In this document: positions 18,122 through 27,096 of the stretch, piece by piece
Position numbering within the stretch: the stretch's first letter is position 1
Layout of the letters: each line of letters begins with the position of its first letter
NCBI GenBank assembly: GCA_943787205.1
Contig: CALSLN010000001.1
Span: 186,001-250,000 of the forward strand
Length of the DNA: 64,000 nt
Reading direction: 5' to 3'
Origin: an uncultured Rhodospirillaceae bacterium
GTDB lineage: Bacteria > Pseudomonadota > Alphaproteobacteria > Rhodospirillales > Rhodospirillaceae
Translations under genes and position numbers: made by a program
Notes under the pieces: generated by a model
Told to the model about the DNA's origin: nothing
Seen by the model: only the letters and a program-made list of their open reading frames with translations
Databases searched by the model: none

Positions 18122-19014
18122 CCGATAAAGGTTACACAAACCCCGAACTACTCGTTGAGACTGATGTGCTTGAAGCAGAGCTGGGCGCAGACGATCTAAG
18201 AATCATTGATTGCAATGTCGTGATGGGACCCAAGCCTGGTGGCGGGTACGATATCAGGAGCGGCCGAGAGGACTATGAGGCCGGCCACATTCCGGGCGCT
18301 GTTTTTCTTGATTTCCTGACCGAGTTATCCGGTGACCACCCATCCCTTAAATTCATGATGCCATCGCCGGAAGGTTTTGCGCGCGTTATCGGTGATGCCG
18401 GAATCGGAGATGGCCACCGTGTCGCCTTGTATTCACGCGGCGCAAATTTCTGGGCCACACGATTATTCCTGATGTTCCGCGCATTCGGATTTAACAATTG
18501 CCGTGTTCTGAATGGTGCATGGGATAAGTGGTCTGCAGAAAACCGGCCAACCACGACAGACGTGCCCGGTCTTGCGGTTGCCGAATTTACGCCAAACCCG
18601 CAGCCGGGACAGATTATCGGGAAAGACGAGGTGTTGGCTGCAGTTCAACGCAAAGATACTTGTTTGATAAACGCGCTTTCACCAGAAATATTTTCAGGTG
18701 AAACCGTCAATGCAGCTTACGGCCGCCCCGGTCACATCGCGGGTAGTGTTAATCTTTACGCCTACGACTTACTCGATGAGTCCGACAATACGTTTGCAGA
18801 CGCCGCGACCCTTAAAGAAAAATTCCGGGCTGTTGGCGCTCTTGATCAAGAAAAAATCATCACCTATTGCGGTGGCGGGATTTCGGCGACCACGGACTCT
18901 TTCGCGCTCATGCTGCTCGGTCGGGATGATGTTGCGTTGTACGATGGCTCAATGATGGAGTGGGGTCCCGATGACAGTCTTCCCATGTCAACGTTAGCGG
19001 ACGGGGAGGCCTAA
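18118..19014 (+). CDS. Sulfurtransferase, two rhodanese domains
   Basis: A 298-residue protein with an N-terminal inactive and a C-terminal active rhodanese domain, the arrangement of thiosulfate and 3-mercaptopyruvate sulfurtransferases. The catalytic Cys251 lies in the loop CGGGISATT. CGGGxSA-type loops are closer to the thiosulfate or unassigned group than to the CGSGVTA loop of mercaptopyruvate enzymes, so substrate is uncertain. DIRSGREDYEAGHIPGAVFLDF near residue 45 is the rhodanese signature of domain one. The start overlaps the restored end of the GST by four bases, and the Rieske oxygenase begins three bases after its stop, so these are one operon. Confidence 0.92.
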   Translation: MTDKGYTNPELLVETDVLEAELGADDLRIIDCNVVMGPKPGGGYDIRSGREDYEAGHIPGAVFLDFLTELSGDHPSLKFMMPSPEGFARVIGDAGIGDGHRVALYSRGANFWATRLFLMFRAFGFNNCRVLNGAWDKWSAENRPTTTDVPGLAVAEFTPNPQPGQIIGKDEVLAAVQRKDTCLINALSPEIFSGETVNAAYGRPGHIAGSVNLYAYDLLDESDNTFADAATLKEKFRAVGALDQEKIITYCGGGISATTDSFALMLLGRDDVALYDGSMMEWGPDDSLPMSTLADGEA

Positions 19015-19017
19015 TCT

Positions 19018-20154
19018 ATGTTTACGAACGTATGGTACACGGCGTCATTTTCTAAAGACGTTACGATTTCACCGAAACACGTAAAGATGCTTGGTCGTGA
19101 TTTCGTTCTTTTTCGCGATGCCGACGGTGCCGTGCATTGTCTATCCAATGTTTGTTGTCACCGCGGCGCGCCCTTGAGTCAGGGAGTCCAACAATCAGAT
19201 GGAACCTTGGCGTGTTGTCAGCATGGCTGGCGTTTTGGCGGAGACGGTCGCTGCAGTATGATGCCCGCCTTACCTGAAGGCGGAGAAATTCCCAAAGCCG
19301 CTCGCGTAGATTCTTACCCGGTTGAAGAGCGCTACAATATGATTTGGGTGTTGCTGGGCTACGACCCTGACGCTGCGGCCCCCATTCCCGATGTTCCAGA
19401 ATTTGATGCCGAGGGGTGGCGTTGGATCGAATACGAAGAAACCTGGGATGCGAACTACCATTGGGCCAAATTCTCTAACCTTGATTACGTTCATCTTCCA
19501 GTCGTTCATGGCCAAACCTGGAATGGTAGTGTTCGCCCACCAGCGCATAAAGTTGAATACCTCGACGAAACAAGTATCGGTACAGGAATTCGCGTGAAGA
19601 CGAAGCGGCCGAAAGGTTTGTGGTCGAGGCTGCGCCCTCCTGAAACTGAGGTGCAATCTCGTATGAAATTTTATCTCTCGGGCTTTACCATAAAAGTAGA
19701 TGTTGAGATTGGTGGCGCGGGGACCGGGATGCGGTTTGTCGTGCTTGATATGTCTACTCCGATCGATGAGCACACAACGACAATGCGGTTTTTGTTTGGT
19801 CGAAATTTCATGCCTTATAAGTGGGCTGACAAAGGCACTCTTAAACGCAACCTTAAAAACGTCCGAGAAGATCAGATAATCGCTGAGGCCCAGCTGCCAA
19901 GAGTTCCAAAATTGCCAGATGCTGATTCACTCATGACTGATCCAGAAGATGAGATGGTCAAAGAGTATTGGTCCATTATGGAGAAGCTTCGCGGTAAGGG
20001 GTGGCAGATTGATCAGTCTGCCTTAGCGCAGGCCGAACAGCGTGGGAATTATCATGTTATTCCGTCGCCGGCACGGAAGGCTGATCCTGGTTCCTGGGTT
20101 TATAAGCCCGTGCCGCGGGTTGATTCTGACTCACTCACACAAGCCGCCGAATAG
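19018..20154 (+). CDS. Rieske non-heme iron oxygenase, alpha subunit
   Basis: A 378-residue terminal oxygenase. The Rieske [2Fe-2S] ligands are Cys46 and His48 (CCHRG) plus Cys66 and His69 (CCQHGW). The mononuclear iron site follows the D-x2-H-x4-H pattern as Asp156, His159 and His164 (LDYVHLPVVH). Family members hydroxylate aromatics or demethylate O- and N-methyl groups, using electrons from a reductase. The monocomponent size resembles the VanA/PaO-type oxygenases. No dedicated reductase is adjacent, but a ferredoxin-reductase-like flavoprotein lies at 22759-23967. It is in an operon with the rhodanese upstream and an NAD(P)-binding protein nine bases downstream. The substrate is unknown. 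Confidence 0.92.
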   Translation: MFTNVWYTASFSKDVTISPKHVKMLGRDFVLFRDADGAVHCLSNVCCHRGAPLSQGVQQSDGTLACCQHGWRFGGDGRCSMMPALPEGGEIPKAARVDSYPVEERYNMIWVLLGYDPDAAAPIPDVPEFDAEGWRWIEYEETWDANYHWAKFSNLDYVHLPVVHGQTWNGSVRPPAHKVEYLDETSIGTGIRVKTKRPKGLWSRLRPPETEVQSRMKFYLSGFTIKVDVEIGGAGTGMRFVVLDMSTPIDEHTTTMRFLFGRNFMPYKWADKGTLKRNLKNVREDQIIAEAQLPRVPKLPDADSLMTDPEDEMVKEYWSIMEKLRGKGWQIDQSALAQAEQRGNYHVIPSPARKADPGSWVYKPVPRVDSDSLTQAAE

Positions 20155-20163
20155 GATGTTTTC

Positions 20164-20835
20164 ATGAAGATCGCGATTGTTGGGGCTTCCGGCCAAACTG
20201 GGCCATGCCTCATTAAAGAGGCGTTGAGCCGTGGGCACGACGTAATTGCCATTTGTCGGACGCCAGAGAAAATGACGATCAGCGACCCAAAAGTCGAAGT
20301 GCGCCAAGCCGATGCGTATGACGCGGCAGCTATCCTAAGTGCAACGGAAGGTGCCGATGTTGTGGTGACGACTGTGGGCGCAACAAACCTTTCTGAGAAA
20401 GGGCCGTTAAATACTGCAACACACCGTAATGTTATCGATGCGATGAAAGCGCACGGCCAAGACCGGCTGGTCGCTATATCGTCTTTTGGTGCTGCGCGTG
20501 GCGTTAAACGGAAGGGCTTGCGCCGCAAGTTTTACTTATGGCTGCGTCGTAAGTACTACAATGATATGCATCTGATGGAAGAAATGGTCTCGGCTGAATC
20601 TCCAGGTGCCACCATTCTCAGGGCCCCCAGTTTACACAACCGCGTTCCGAAACATTCTTATATCACGAGTGATGATGGTACGTTGCCCAACGGGCTTTCT
20701 CTGTCTCGCATTGATTTGGCACACTACGTGCTCGAAGCCTTGGAGCGAGATATCGACCGAGGAAAAGTAATCGCGATTGTTGATGAGGGCTCGGATTTGC
20801 CGCCGATGAGCGAGTTGATGCCGCCAAAGACTTGA
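20164..20835 (+). CDS. NAD(P)-binding protein, atypical SDR (NmrA-like)
   Basis: A 223-residue single-domain Rossmann protein. The dinucleotide loop IVGASGQTGPCL is at residues 4-15, with VVVTTVGATN at the end of strand four and LVAISSFGAARG at strand five. There is no Tyr-x3-Lys catalytic pair at the usual position, which is typical of atypical SDRs (NmrA, HSCARG, biliverdin-reductase-B-like) that reduce flavins or sense NADP. It follows the Rieske oxygenase by nine bases. A reductase role for the same pathway is plausible but not shown. Confidence 0.85.
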   Translation: MKIAIVGASGQTGPCLIKEALSRGHDVIAICRTPEKMTISDPKVEVRQADAYDAAAILSATEGADVVVTTVGATNLSEKGPLNTATHRNVIDAMKAHGQDRLVAISSFGAARGVKRKGLRRKFYLWLRRKYYNDMHLMEEMVSAESPGATILRAPSLHNRVPKHSYITSDDGTLPNGLSLSRIDLAHYVLEALERDIDRGKVIAIVDEGSDLPPMSELMPPKT

Positions 20836-20840
20836 GAACC

Positions 20841-22370
20841 CTATTGCTCTTGAAGCCACTCCCGCCATTCATCCCCGTAGGTTTCGCGAAGTAAGTTCTT
20901 CTGGACCTTGCCCATAGCGTTGCGCGGCAGGCTATCCGCTTGCACGATTCGTTTCGGTACTTTGTAGTTGGCCAGCGTTTCTTTAAGGGTCAATCGAATC
21001 GCGGCTTCATCCAACATTCTATTTTCAGCAACGATGATCGCCAGACCGGCCTCGCCAAAATCTGGATGTGGTAGCCCTACGACAGCGCATTCTTCAACGC
21101 CCTCTATAGCATCGACGATTTGTTCGATTTCCTTTGGGAAGACGTTGAAGCCGCCAGAGATATACATATCCTTGGCGCGACCAACCAACGTGATTTGCCC
21201 GTCTGGGTCATGTCGGGCGATGTCACCAGTCCGGAAGAACCCATCAGAGGTAAACTCTTCGGCCGTCTTTTCAGGGTTATTCCAGTAGCCGGAAAACAGG
21301 CTCGAGCCCTTAATTTGCAATCCACCGGTTTCCGACTCTCCGACTGGCTCCTCGTCATCGTTCATGATCCGGAGGGTCACGCCGTCTAAAGGCCAACCTA
21401 CGGTTCCAGCCCGTCTGGGTTTGTCGGGGTTGGCGCTCGTGATGATTCCAGCTTCGGTCATGCCGTATCGCTCGACGATTGTGTGTCCCGTGCGTGCCGT
21501 AAATGCACTGAAGGTTTCGTCGAGTAGGGGGGCCGAGCCTGAAATGAATAGTCGAATAGACGTGCAGGCGTCCTGGGTTAGCGCGGCACTCGTAAGTAGG
21601 CGCGTATAGTAGGTTGGAACACCCATGAATACCGTTGCGTTGGGTAAGTCTGCGATCACGGCATCGCAGTCGAACCCGGCATGAAAAATCATACTGGTGC
21701 CATTCATAAGCACCGTATTGGTTGCTACGAATAGGCCGTGGGTGTGAAAGATTGGTAGGGCATGCAGCAGCACGTCATCCGGGCTAAATTGCCATGCCGA
21801 ATGGAGTGCTGCTGCATTCGCTGCCAATGCTCCGTGTGAAAGTGTGGCGCCCTTAGGTTTCCCAGTCGTTCCAGACGAATAAAGAATGGCGGCTGGGTCA
21901 GCGGGCTCTAAAGCGACAGTTTCAAACCTAGTGTCGTGGGCCAATGCGTGTTGGGCGAAGCTGCCTTCGCCATGCTCGTCTAGATTTAGGCAATTGGATG
22001 GGACGCATTTATGTGTGGAGGCGGATAATTTTTTTTCGCGTGTCGCGTCGCATACAAAGAGTGCCGGTTTCGCATCCGTGAGGAAGTACAAGAGTTCTTC
22101 ATCGGTGTATGCGGTGTTGAGCGGCAAGTACACAGCCCCCGCGCGAAGGCACCCCAAATACAAGATGAGAGCGGCTACAGATTTTTCAATCTGTGCTGCA
22201 ACTCTGTCGCCGGGCCTGATCCCTAAAGATTGCAAAAGGTTGGCGACTTGAGCCGACCGACTCTCTACGTCCGCGTAGGAAAGCGCTGCGCCACTCGATT
22301 CTATGATGAACGGGTTGCTGAGGTCTTTTGGGAAGTGCTGCTGGAAAACAGCATAAAGGTTGGAAGACAT
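20841..22370 (-). CDS. Acyl-CoA synthetase, malonyl-CoA ligase-like
   Basis: A 509-residue ANL-superfamily ligase. The ATP loop YSSGTTGKPKGATLSHG is near residue 163, ERYGMTEAGIITSANP near 300, and GFFRTGDIARHDPDG with GRAKDMYISGGFNVFPKEIE in the hinge region. The C-terminal Lys is in PRNAMGKVQKN. The overall pattern is that of MatB, which makes malonyl- or methylmalonyl-CoA from the free acid, though specificity cannot be fixed here. The ATG abuts the T-tract of an intrinsic terminator (22371-22404) and has no Shine-Dalgarno sequence. The mRNA may therefore be leaderless or the start regulated. Confidence 0.9.
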   Translation of the reverse strand: MSSNLYAVFQQHFPKDLSNPFIIESSGAALSYADVESRSAQVANLLQSLGIRPGDRVAAQIEKSVAALILYLGCLRAGAVYLPLNTAYTDEELLYFLTDAKPALFVCDATREKKLSASTHKCVPSNCLNLDEHGEGSFAQHALAHDTRFETVALEPADPAAILYSSGTTGKPKGATLSHGALAANAAALHSAWQFSPDDVLLHALPIFHTHGLFVATNTVLMNGTSMIFHAGFDCDAVIADLPNATVFMGVPTYYTRLLTSAALTQDACTSIRLFISGSAPLLDETFSAFTARTGHTIVERYGMTEAGIITSANPDKPRRAGTVGWPLDGVTLRIMNDDEEPVGESETGGLQIKGSSLFSGYWNNPEKTAEEFTSDGFFRTGDIARHDPDGQITLVGRAKDMYISGGFNVFPKEIEQIVDAIEGVEECAVVGLPHPDFGEAGLAIIVAENRMLDEAAIRLTLKETLANYKVPKRIVQADSLPRNAMGKVQKNLLRETYGDEWREWLQEQ

Positions 22371-22404
22371 AAAAATAGCGCACCCGATATAAAATTGAGT
22401 GCGC
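22371..22404 (-). terminator. Intrinsic terminator abutting a start codon
   Basis: Read on the minus strand, GCGCACTC pairs with GGGTGCGC (eight pairs, one of them G-U) around an 11-base AT-rich loop, followed at once by TATTTTT. It follows the small gene at 22443-22658 and ends directly against the ATG of the acyl-CoA synthetase at 22370. Confidence 0.7.
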
Positions 22405-22442
22405 CCGTTTTCTCTAAAACAGACCCTAAGTGCAAGCCCGCG

Positions 22443-22658
22443 TTACACGGTTATGTTCAGATTCTGTCCACGTTCCTGGCGTTTGGCGGCTTCGTCTTGA
22501 ATATGTTGTTGGACAGCTTCGTCTAATGCCACGCGTGTCCGGTTTCCAGCGTTGGGGTCTTGCGTCTGATCATCGTCCGTTGCTGGACGTTGGGCAACGG
22601 TCTGGCTCTGCTGAACTGCAGGCTGGTGCTGGTTAACGTTGCCAATGCCTTCGACCAC
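22443..22658 (-). CDS. Small hydrophilic protein of unknown function
   Basis: A 71-residue open frame with a GTG start and a GGAG box nine bases upstream, ended by a good intrinsic terminator 39 bases after the stop. This makes a free-standing small gene likely. The product is rich in Gln, Asn and Asp and lacks Cys and Trp. The first half (NQHQPAVQQSQTVAQRP) looks disordered, and the second (DEAVQQHIQDEAAKRQ) may form a helix. No signal peptide or membrane segment is visible. I do not recognise a family. Confidence 0.6.
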   Translation of the reverse strand: MVEGIGNVNQHQPAVQQSQTVAQRPATDDDQTQDPNAGNRTRVALDEAVQQHIQDEAAKRQERGQNLNITV

Positions 22659-22758
22659 AAAAAGAACTCCATCTGTTTAACTCTGACAGTGTCTCAATTG
22701 TGCGTCGTCTGATCAACACACATCCGTGTGAACCAGAATAACGATATATTACAATGCC

Positions 22759-23967
22759 TTAGAGTTCTTTTATGGGTATGTCTACGTCGGTGAGGCGGTT
22801 GATGTCGGGCGTTATTTTGGCCGCGATGGCTTTTTTCGCCTGAAGAAAGTCCTTGGGGCGACTCAGTGCATTCACCGCTACCAGGATTCCGTTACGGAGG
22901 TAACAGACCGAAAAAGACCGGGTGGTCGCATCACCACGGACGACAACTTGGTCATCCGGGTCGTTGATCCCGGTCATTTGTAGCTTGATGTCGTATTGGT
23001 CAGACCAGAACCAAGGCACTTCAGCATAGGGGGCCTCTTTTCCAAGGATCGTATTTGCGGCGGTCTTGCCTTGGCTGAGTGCATTCTGCACAGACTCCAG
23101 CCTCAGGCGACGGCCTAGCAGATCGTTAGGGTGATAGGTGCAATCGCCAACCGCATACACTTTGTCCACAGACGTTCGTGTAAACGCGTCAACGAGGATC
23201 CCGTTGTCGATTTTCAAGCCTGCTGATTCGGCCAATTCAATGTTGGGGATTATTCCGATGCCGATGATGACGACGTCCGCTTTCAACTTCGATCCATCGC
23301 TGCACAGGACGTGTTCGATCTGCGTCTCGCCTTCGAACCCAGATACGGTGACGCCGGTGCGAATATCGACACCTTCTTCGCGATGAACGCGGGTGTAGAA
23401 CTCGGAAACAACGGGCGCGACGACGCGATTTAGAACACGGTCACCCATTTCTAGAACAGTGACGTTACATCCGAGCTTGGAGGCAACGGCCGCTACTTCA
23501 AGGCCAATATAACCGCCACCAACAATCGCAAGATTAATGTCCGGTCCTAATGTGTCGCGAAAACCGAGCACGTCGTCGATGGTTCTTAGGTAATGAATAC
23601 CTTGCAGATCTGCACCATCCACGGGCATGGGGCGCACTCTGCCGCCGGTCGCTAGTACGATAGATTGCGCGGCTATACTCGATCCGTCGCGCAGCGTTAC
23701 GCTATGCCCAGGCGCAATTGCTGTGACATGTTCATTGAGCCTTATCGAAATATTGCGTTCTGCGTAAAACTCTTCCGCCCGGAGATATAGGCGCTCTTGC
23801 TCTAGTTTTCCGGCGAGGAACTGTTTGGATAGCGCAGGTCTTTCGTATGGGATGTAGGGTTCATCGCCGACAATCGTGATTGGATTTTCGTAACCCCCTT
23901 GGCGCAAAGAGATCGCGGTCTGCCCACCAGCTTCTCCGGCGCCGACAATGACTACTGATTCGGTCAT
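22759..23967 (-). CDS. FAD-dependent ferredoxin reductase-like protein
   Basis: A 402-residue pyridine nucleotide-disulfide oxidoreductase of the putidaredoxin/rhodocoxin reductase type. FAD-binding GAGEAGGQTA is at residues 8-17, ILATGGRVRPMP near 104, the NAD-binding VGGGYIGLEVAA near 148, and the second FAD motif VYAVGDC near 273. No redox-active Cys pair is present, as expected for ferredoxin reductases. Such enzymes pass electrons from NADH to a ferredoxin serving P450s or Rieske oxygenases. The Rieske gene at 19018 is a possible client, but no ferredoxin gene is seen nearby. Confidence 0.9.
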   Translation of the reverse strand: MTESVVIVGAGEAGGQTAISLRQGGYENPITIVGDEPYIPYERPALSKQFLAGKLEQERLYLRAEEFYAERNISIRLNEHVTAIAPGHSVTLRDGSSIAAQSIVLATGGRVRPMPVDGADLQGIHYLRTIDDVLGFRDTLGPDINLAIVGGGYIGLEVAAVASKLGCNVTVLEMGDRVLNRVVAPVVSEFYTRVHREEGVDIRTGVTVSGFEGETQIEHVLCSDGSKLKADVVIIGIGIIPNIELAESAGLKIDNGILVDAFTRTSVDKVYAVGDCTYHPNDLLGRRLRLESVQNALSQGKTAANTILGKEAPYAEVPWFWSDQYDIKLQMTGINDPDDQVVVRGDATTRSFSVCYLRNGILVAVNALSRPKDFLQAKKAIAAKITPDINRLTDVDIPIKEL

Positions 23968-24038
23968 GTGTGGTCTCTCTATTTGGATTGTGATGAATTC
24001 GACGGGGCTGGCGCGATGTGCTTAAGCCCAGAATATTA

Positions 24039-24635
24039 TTAGTCGGCGATGTCGCCACCAGCCACAAGCCTATCGATTTGGCTTTGAGACAGTGCATCAC
24101 TTCCATCCTCAGTCGCCGGAGCTTCTGGTCTGGGTGTTCCTTTGCCGCGACGTTCATCTTCGGCAGTTTCGACCGCAACTGCGCGCCGCCGTCGATCTGG
24201 CCCAAAATATCCGCCAATGTCGACAAAGGGACGTGGTCGCTCAATCACTTCCCGGACTCGCAAAAAGACACCTTTGGCAGTGATGGGCATCGCAATGTAT
24301 TCCGTCACGCCAGAGTTGCGGGCCTCAATTACTTTTTCTCGGCGCGTCTCGCTGGTCACCATAATGATGGGTGTGAACTTTAAGGGTGTTGGCTGGCCCC
24401 TTACGGACTTCAGAAAATCTAGCCCGTTTACAGGCTTCATCCTCCAACCTGTAAGGACGATGTCTGGCTCAAGGCTTTTGAGAGCGGCTAGGCCATCGCC
24501 ACCATCCCGCGCTTCCTCGATGCGTTTGGCACCAAGGGTTTCCAGGACGTTCTTCAACATCCGGCGCATATACGTCTTATTATCGATCACTAAGAAATTG
24601 ATCGGTTTAAGATAATCTGAGGTCGGTTGAATCAT
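24039..24635 (-). CDS. Receiver-domain protein lacking the phospho-acceptor
   Basis: A 198-residue protein with an N-terminal CheY-like receiver (residues about 12-135) and a disordered acidic/basic tail containing GGYFGPDRRRR, an ending seen in many alphaproteobacterial single-receiver proteins. The fold elements are clear (FLVIDNKTYMRRML, PDIVLTGWRM, PIIMVTSE). However, the position of the phosphorylated Asp is Gly63 (LTGWRM for the usual LTDWRM), and the conserved Lys before the cis-proline is Met116 (AMPIT for KPI). It is therefore a pseudo-receiver that should not be phosphorylated in the normal way. It lies 97 bases downstream of the sensor kinase on the same strand. Confidence 0.88.
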   Translation of the reverse strand: MIQPTSDYLKPINFLVIDNKTYMRRMLKNVLETLGAKRIEEARDGGDGLAALKSLEPDIVLTGWRMKPVNGLDFLKSVRGQPTPLKFTPIIMVTSETRREKVIEARNSGVTEYIAMPITAKGVFLRVREVIERPRPFVDIGGYFGPDRRRRAVAVETAEDERRGKGTPRPEAPATEDGSDALSQSQIDRLVAGGDIAD

Positions 24636-24732
24636 ACGACGAGCATTGGCCTACTAAACTTTCTCAGATGCACACTGAGCCACCTAATTACCTTAAACTA
24701 TTGCGGATTCTCTGAAAAATCAAAACTCTAGG

Positions 24733-25683
24733 TTATGTCGCTGGGTTGGCGTCGGAACCATCTGGTGAAGATGATGGCAAGTAGACGCAAAACTTCGACC
24801 CTACACCTGGGTTCGAGGCTACCCGCACGTATCCGTTTTGTAGTTCTACGAGGCTTTTTACCACCGCCAAACCCAAGCCGGTCCCTTCTGTTTCTGGTTT
24901 ACCATGCTCCGTCACGCGCTCGAATGGATTGAAGACGCGTCCAATATCGGCCTTTGCAATGCCAATCCCCGAGTCTTCGACGCAAATTTCGATGGTGCCA
25001 TCATCCTGAGGCGCTACGCTGATTTCTATCTTGCCGCCGGGATCCGTGAACTGGATCGCATTAGCGATGAGATTGAAGAGAATCTGCTTTAGGGCACGAA
25101 GATCGGCCAAAACCCTATGTGAGTCAGGGCCCGCCGCTGCTGATAGTGCGTGCCGTTTTGCAATCGCTCTGGGTTGCATCAAATTGAGCGTGCTCCCAAT
25201 CACGGCGTTTAGATCAATTGGCTCAGGACTGAGTGTGATTTGTCCCTCTTCGACTTTTGCCAAATCAAGAATGTCGTTGATCAAATCGAGCAGGTGCTCA
25301 CCGCTTGAATGAATATCGCCAGCGTAATCTTCGTAGGATCGTGCGCTTTCTCTTCCTAGCAAATTGTCACGTATAACTTCAGAGAAGCCCAGAATTGCGT
25401 TTAAGGGTGTCCGAAGTTCGTGACTCATTGTTGAAAGAAAGGTTGATTTTGCACGACTTGCCGCTTCTGCATCGCGCAGTGCGGCGTCAAGCTTCTCTTG
25501 TGATCGCCTTAGCTCGTTGATGGTTTCTGTAAGCTCACGTTCCTTTGCGCGTCGACGCTCTTCTTTTTTTTTGTGGCGTGATGTCGGAAATTGAACCAAT
25601 CGTTCGTATTGGATTGCCATCCTTGTCGTAATCCGTGTCTGCTGTTCCCGTGATCCATAAAACTTCACCGTCGGGGCGGACAA
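24733..25683 (-). CDS. Sensor histidine kinase, C-terminal part (HisKA-HATPase)
   Basis: This frame holds the kinase half of a protein whose sensory half is at 25535-26977. A coiled coil (KEERRRAKERELTETINELRRS) leads to the HisKA domain with the phosphorylated His in STMSHELRTPLN (codon 25420-25422). The HATPase follows, with N-box NLIANAIQF, G1 VEDSGIGIAK and G2 GTGLGLAVVK. The first 37 codons of the open frame are out-of-frame readings of the PAS domain. Real coding in this frame starts at the nine-A run (25564-25572). With eight A residues the two frames would join smoothly (DITPQKKEERRR). Its partner is presumably the receiver protein downstream, though that lacks the Asp. Confidence 0.85.
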   Translation of the reverse strand: MSAPTVKFYGSREQQTRITTRMAIQYERLVQFPTSRHKKKEERRRAKERELTETINELRRSQEKLDAALRDAEAASRAKSTFLSTMSHELRTPLNAILGFSEVIRDNLLGRESARSYEDYAGDIHSSGEHLLDLINDILDLAKVEEGQITLSPEPIDLNAVIGSTLNLMQPRAIAKRHALSAAAGPDSHRVLADLRALKQILFNLIANAIQFTDPGGKIEISVAPQDDGTIEICVEDSGIGIAKADIGRVFNPFERVTEHGKPETEGTGLGLAVVKSLVELQNGYVRVASNPGVGSKFCVYLPSSSPDGSDANPAT

Positions 25684-26977
25684 TTCGGAAATCTTGATTG
25701 AAGGGTTCTATGGCGTTTCGATGGGCTTCTGCAGCAGAGTGAACGCGGTCTCTGTCATCCGGATGGGCAATCTCGCTGAGGATATTTTTACGGCTCACGT
25801 CCGTGTCTGGGTTATAGCCAGTTAGAGCCCACATCTTGTCGGACCAGACCACTTTTTTGGTCGCATAGTCTCGTTCCCAAAATCCAACACCTGCGACGCG
25901 GACGGCCCTGTCATAGCGATTACGGCTCTTCTTAAGGTCTTGGGTTATGACTTGAGCAATGCTCCGGGCGCGTTCGCGGGTCGATGCTTCATACCAAAGT
26001 AGGCTGCCAATTAAGAGTGTGATGATCAGACCCAGCGGTATAATTACACCGACCGGAATCGCCAGTGGTGCGATGTAAAACCCCTGTTCAGCGGTTAGGC
26101 ATAGGGTTAGTGATCGCCCGCCCACTGTGACTGTCCGCACGCCCTCATAATAAACCTGATCGTGTTTGACCCCGTCAGGGCAATACTGTGACGCCAAAGT
26201 TTCAGGGCTCATGACGTCACCGTCATACAGGTCAACGCACACCGGAAATCCAACGTCACGCATAATGGCTTCGAGGAGTTGGTCTGTCGAAAAGCTCAAA
26301 AAAACGAGATTGTTTGGTTTTAACCCCTCTCCATGCGGGTCTGAGGTAGTTGGTGCAACCAGCGCATACCCGGCCTCTACCTTAGATTCATAGGCATTGC
26401 GTATAATTTCAGATAGAGAGGTTTCACCCGTCGCCATGGCTCTGCGGAGGGCTGGCGCTGTCTCGGAATCAATGAGTAGGTTTCGTCCCGATGCTTCAAT
26501 CGTTCTGCCGCTCACCAATGTTACGAACCGGGTAACGACCGTGTCCTCTGGTGCTGCAGAGGCGGCATCTGCGGTCTGCCGGTTGATGTCAAAAAGCCCG
26601 ACGTCCCAGATAGCGGGGGCGAGGTCCTGTCCCTGAATTGCGGCGATATATCTGCTCCAGCCGTGAAGTGTCACGTCTTCACTGCCAGCGACAAAACCAG
26701 CGAGACCCAAGAGCCGTTGCTCGTAGGACTCGATGGCCCGCATTGTCCGTGCACCTAGTCCATCTTGAATACGTGCGAACAATGTCGCTTCACGATCTGC
26801 AACTTCTTTCTGTGCAAGAAAGGCTGCGCCTGCTGTTCCTGCAAGGCAGAGCAAGACCATGGCAAGAGCGGGCAAAAGCCTGCTCTTGGGCAAATCTAAG
26901 GTGTCCCGCGTTGCTGCTTGATCTGTCACGGTTTTTTTTGTTCCCCAGATCACTGCCAGTACAGCAATCTTCACCAA
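25535..26977 (-). CDS. Sensor histidine kinase, N-terminal part (CHASE-PAS)
   Basis: The sensory half of a split membrane kinase. A first transmembrane helix (LLPALAMVLLCLAGTAGAAF) precedes a periplasmic CHASE domain (about residues 60-300, with ESYEQRLLGLAGFV and ALRRAMATGETSLSE). A second helix (IPLGLIITLLIGSLLWYEAS) and a PAS domain with its PAC motif (FRIVRPDGEVLWITGTADTDYDKDGNPI) follow. The frame then runs into a run of nine A residues and stops at 25535. CHASE domains bind small ligands such as cytokinin-like or aromatic compounds. The first codon is TTG at 26977. A GTG at 26929 closer to the first helix is also possible. Confidence 0.82.
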   Translation of the reverse strand: MVKIAVLAVIWGTKKTVTDQAATRDTLDLPKSRLLPALAMVLLCLAGTAGAAFLAQKEVADREATLFARIQDGLGARTMRAIESYEQRLLGLAGFVAGSEDVTLHGWSRYIAAIQGQDLAPAIWDVGLFDINRQTADAASAAPEDTVVTRFVTLVSGRTIEASGRNLLIDSETAPALRRAMATGETSLSEIIRNAYESKVEAGYALVAPTTSDPHGEGLKPNNLVFLSFSTDQLLEAIMRDVGFPVCVDLYDGDVMSPETLASQYCPDGVKHDQVYYEGVRTVTVGGRSLTLCLTAEQGFYIAPLAIPVGVIIPLGLIITLLIGSLLWYEASTRERARSIAQVITQDLKKSRNRYDRAVRVAGVGFWERDYATKKVVWSDKMWALTGYNPDTDVSRKNILSEIAHPDDRDRVHSAAEAHRNAIEPFNQDFRIVRPDGEVLWITGTADTDYDKDGNPIRTIGSISDITPQKKRRASTRKGT

Positions 26978-27096
26978 AACTTCATCGCGTTACAGGCTAG
27001 GCATGCCACGTGGTCGCGACTAATCTATGTCCCATCATTATCCTACGCTACAGCTTGTTCTTACAGACATATATTCGCATTTGTTGGGCCTTTATC

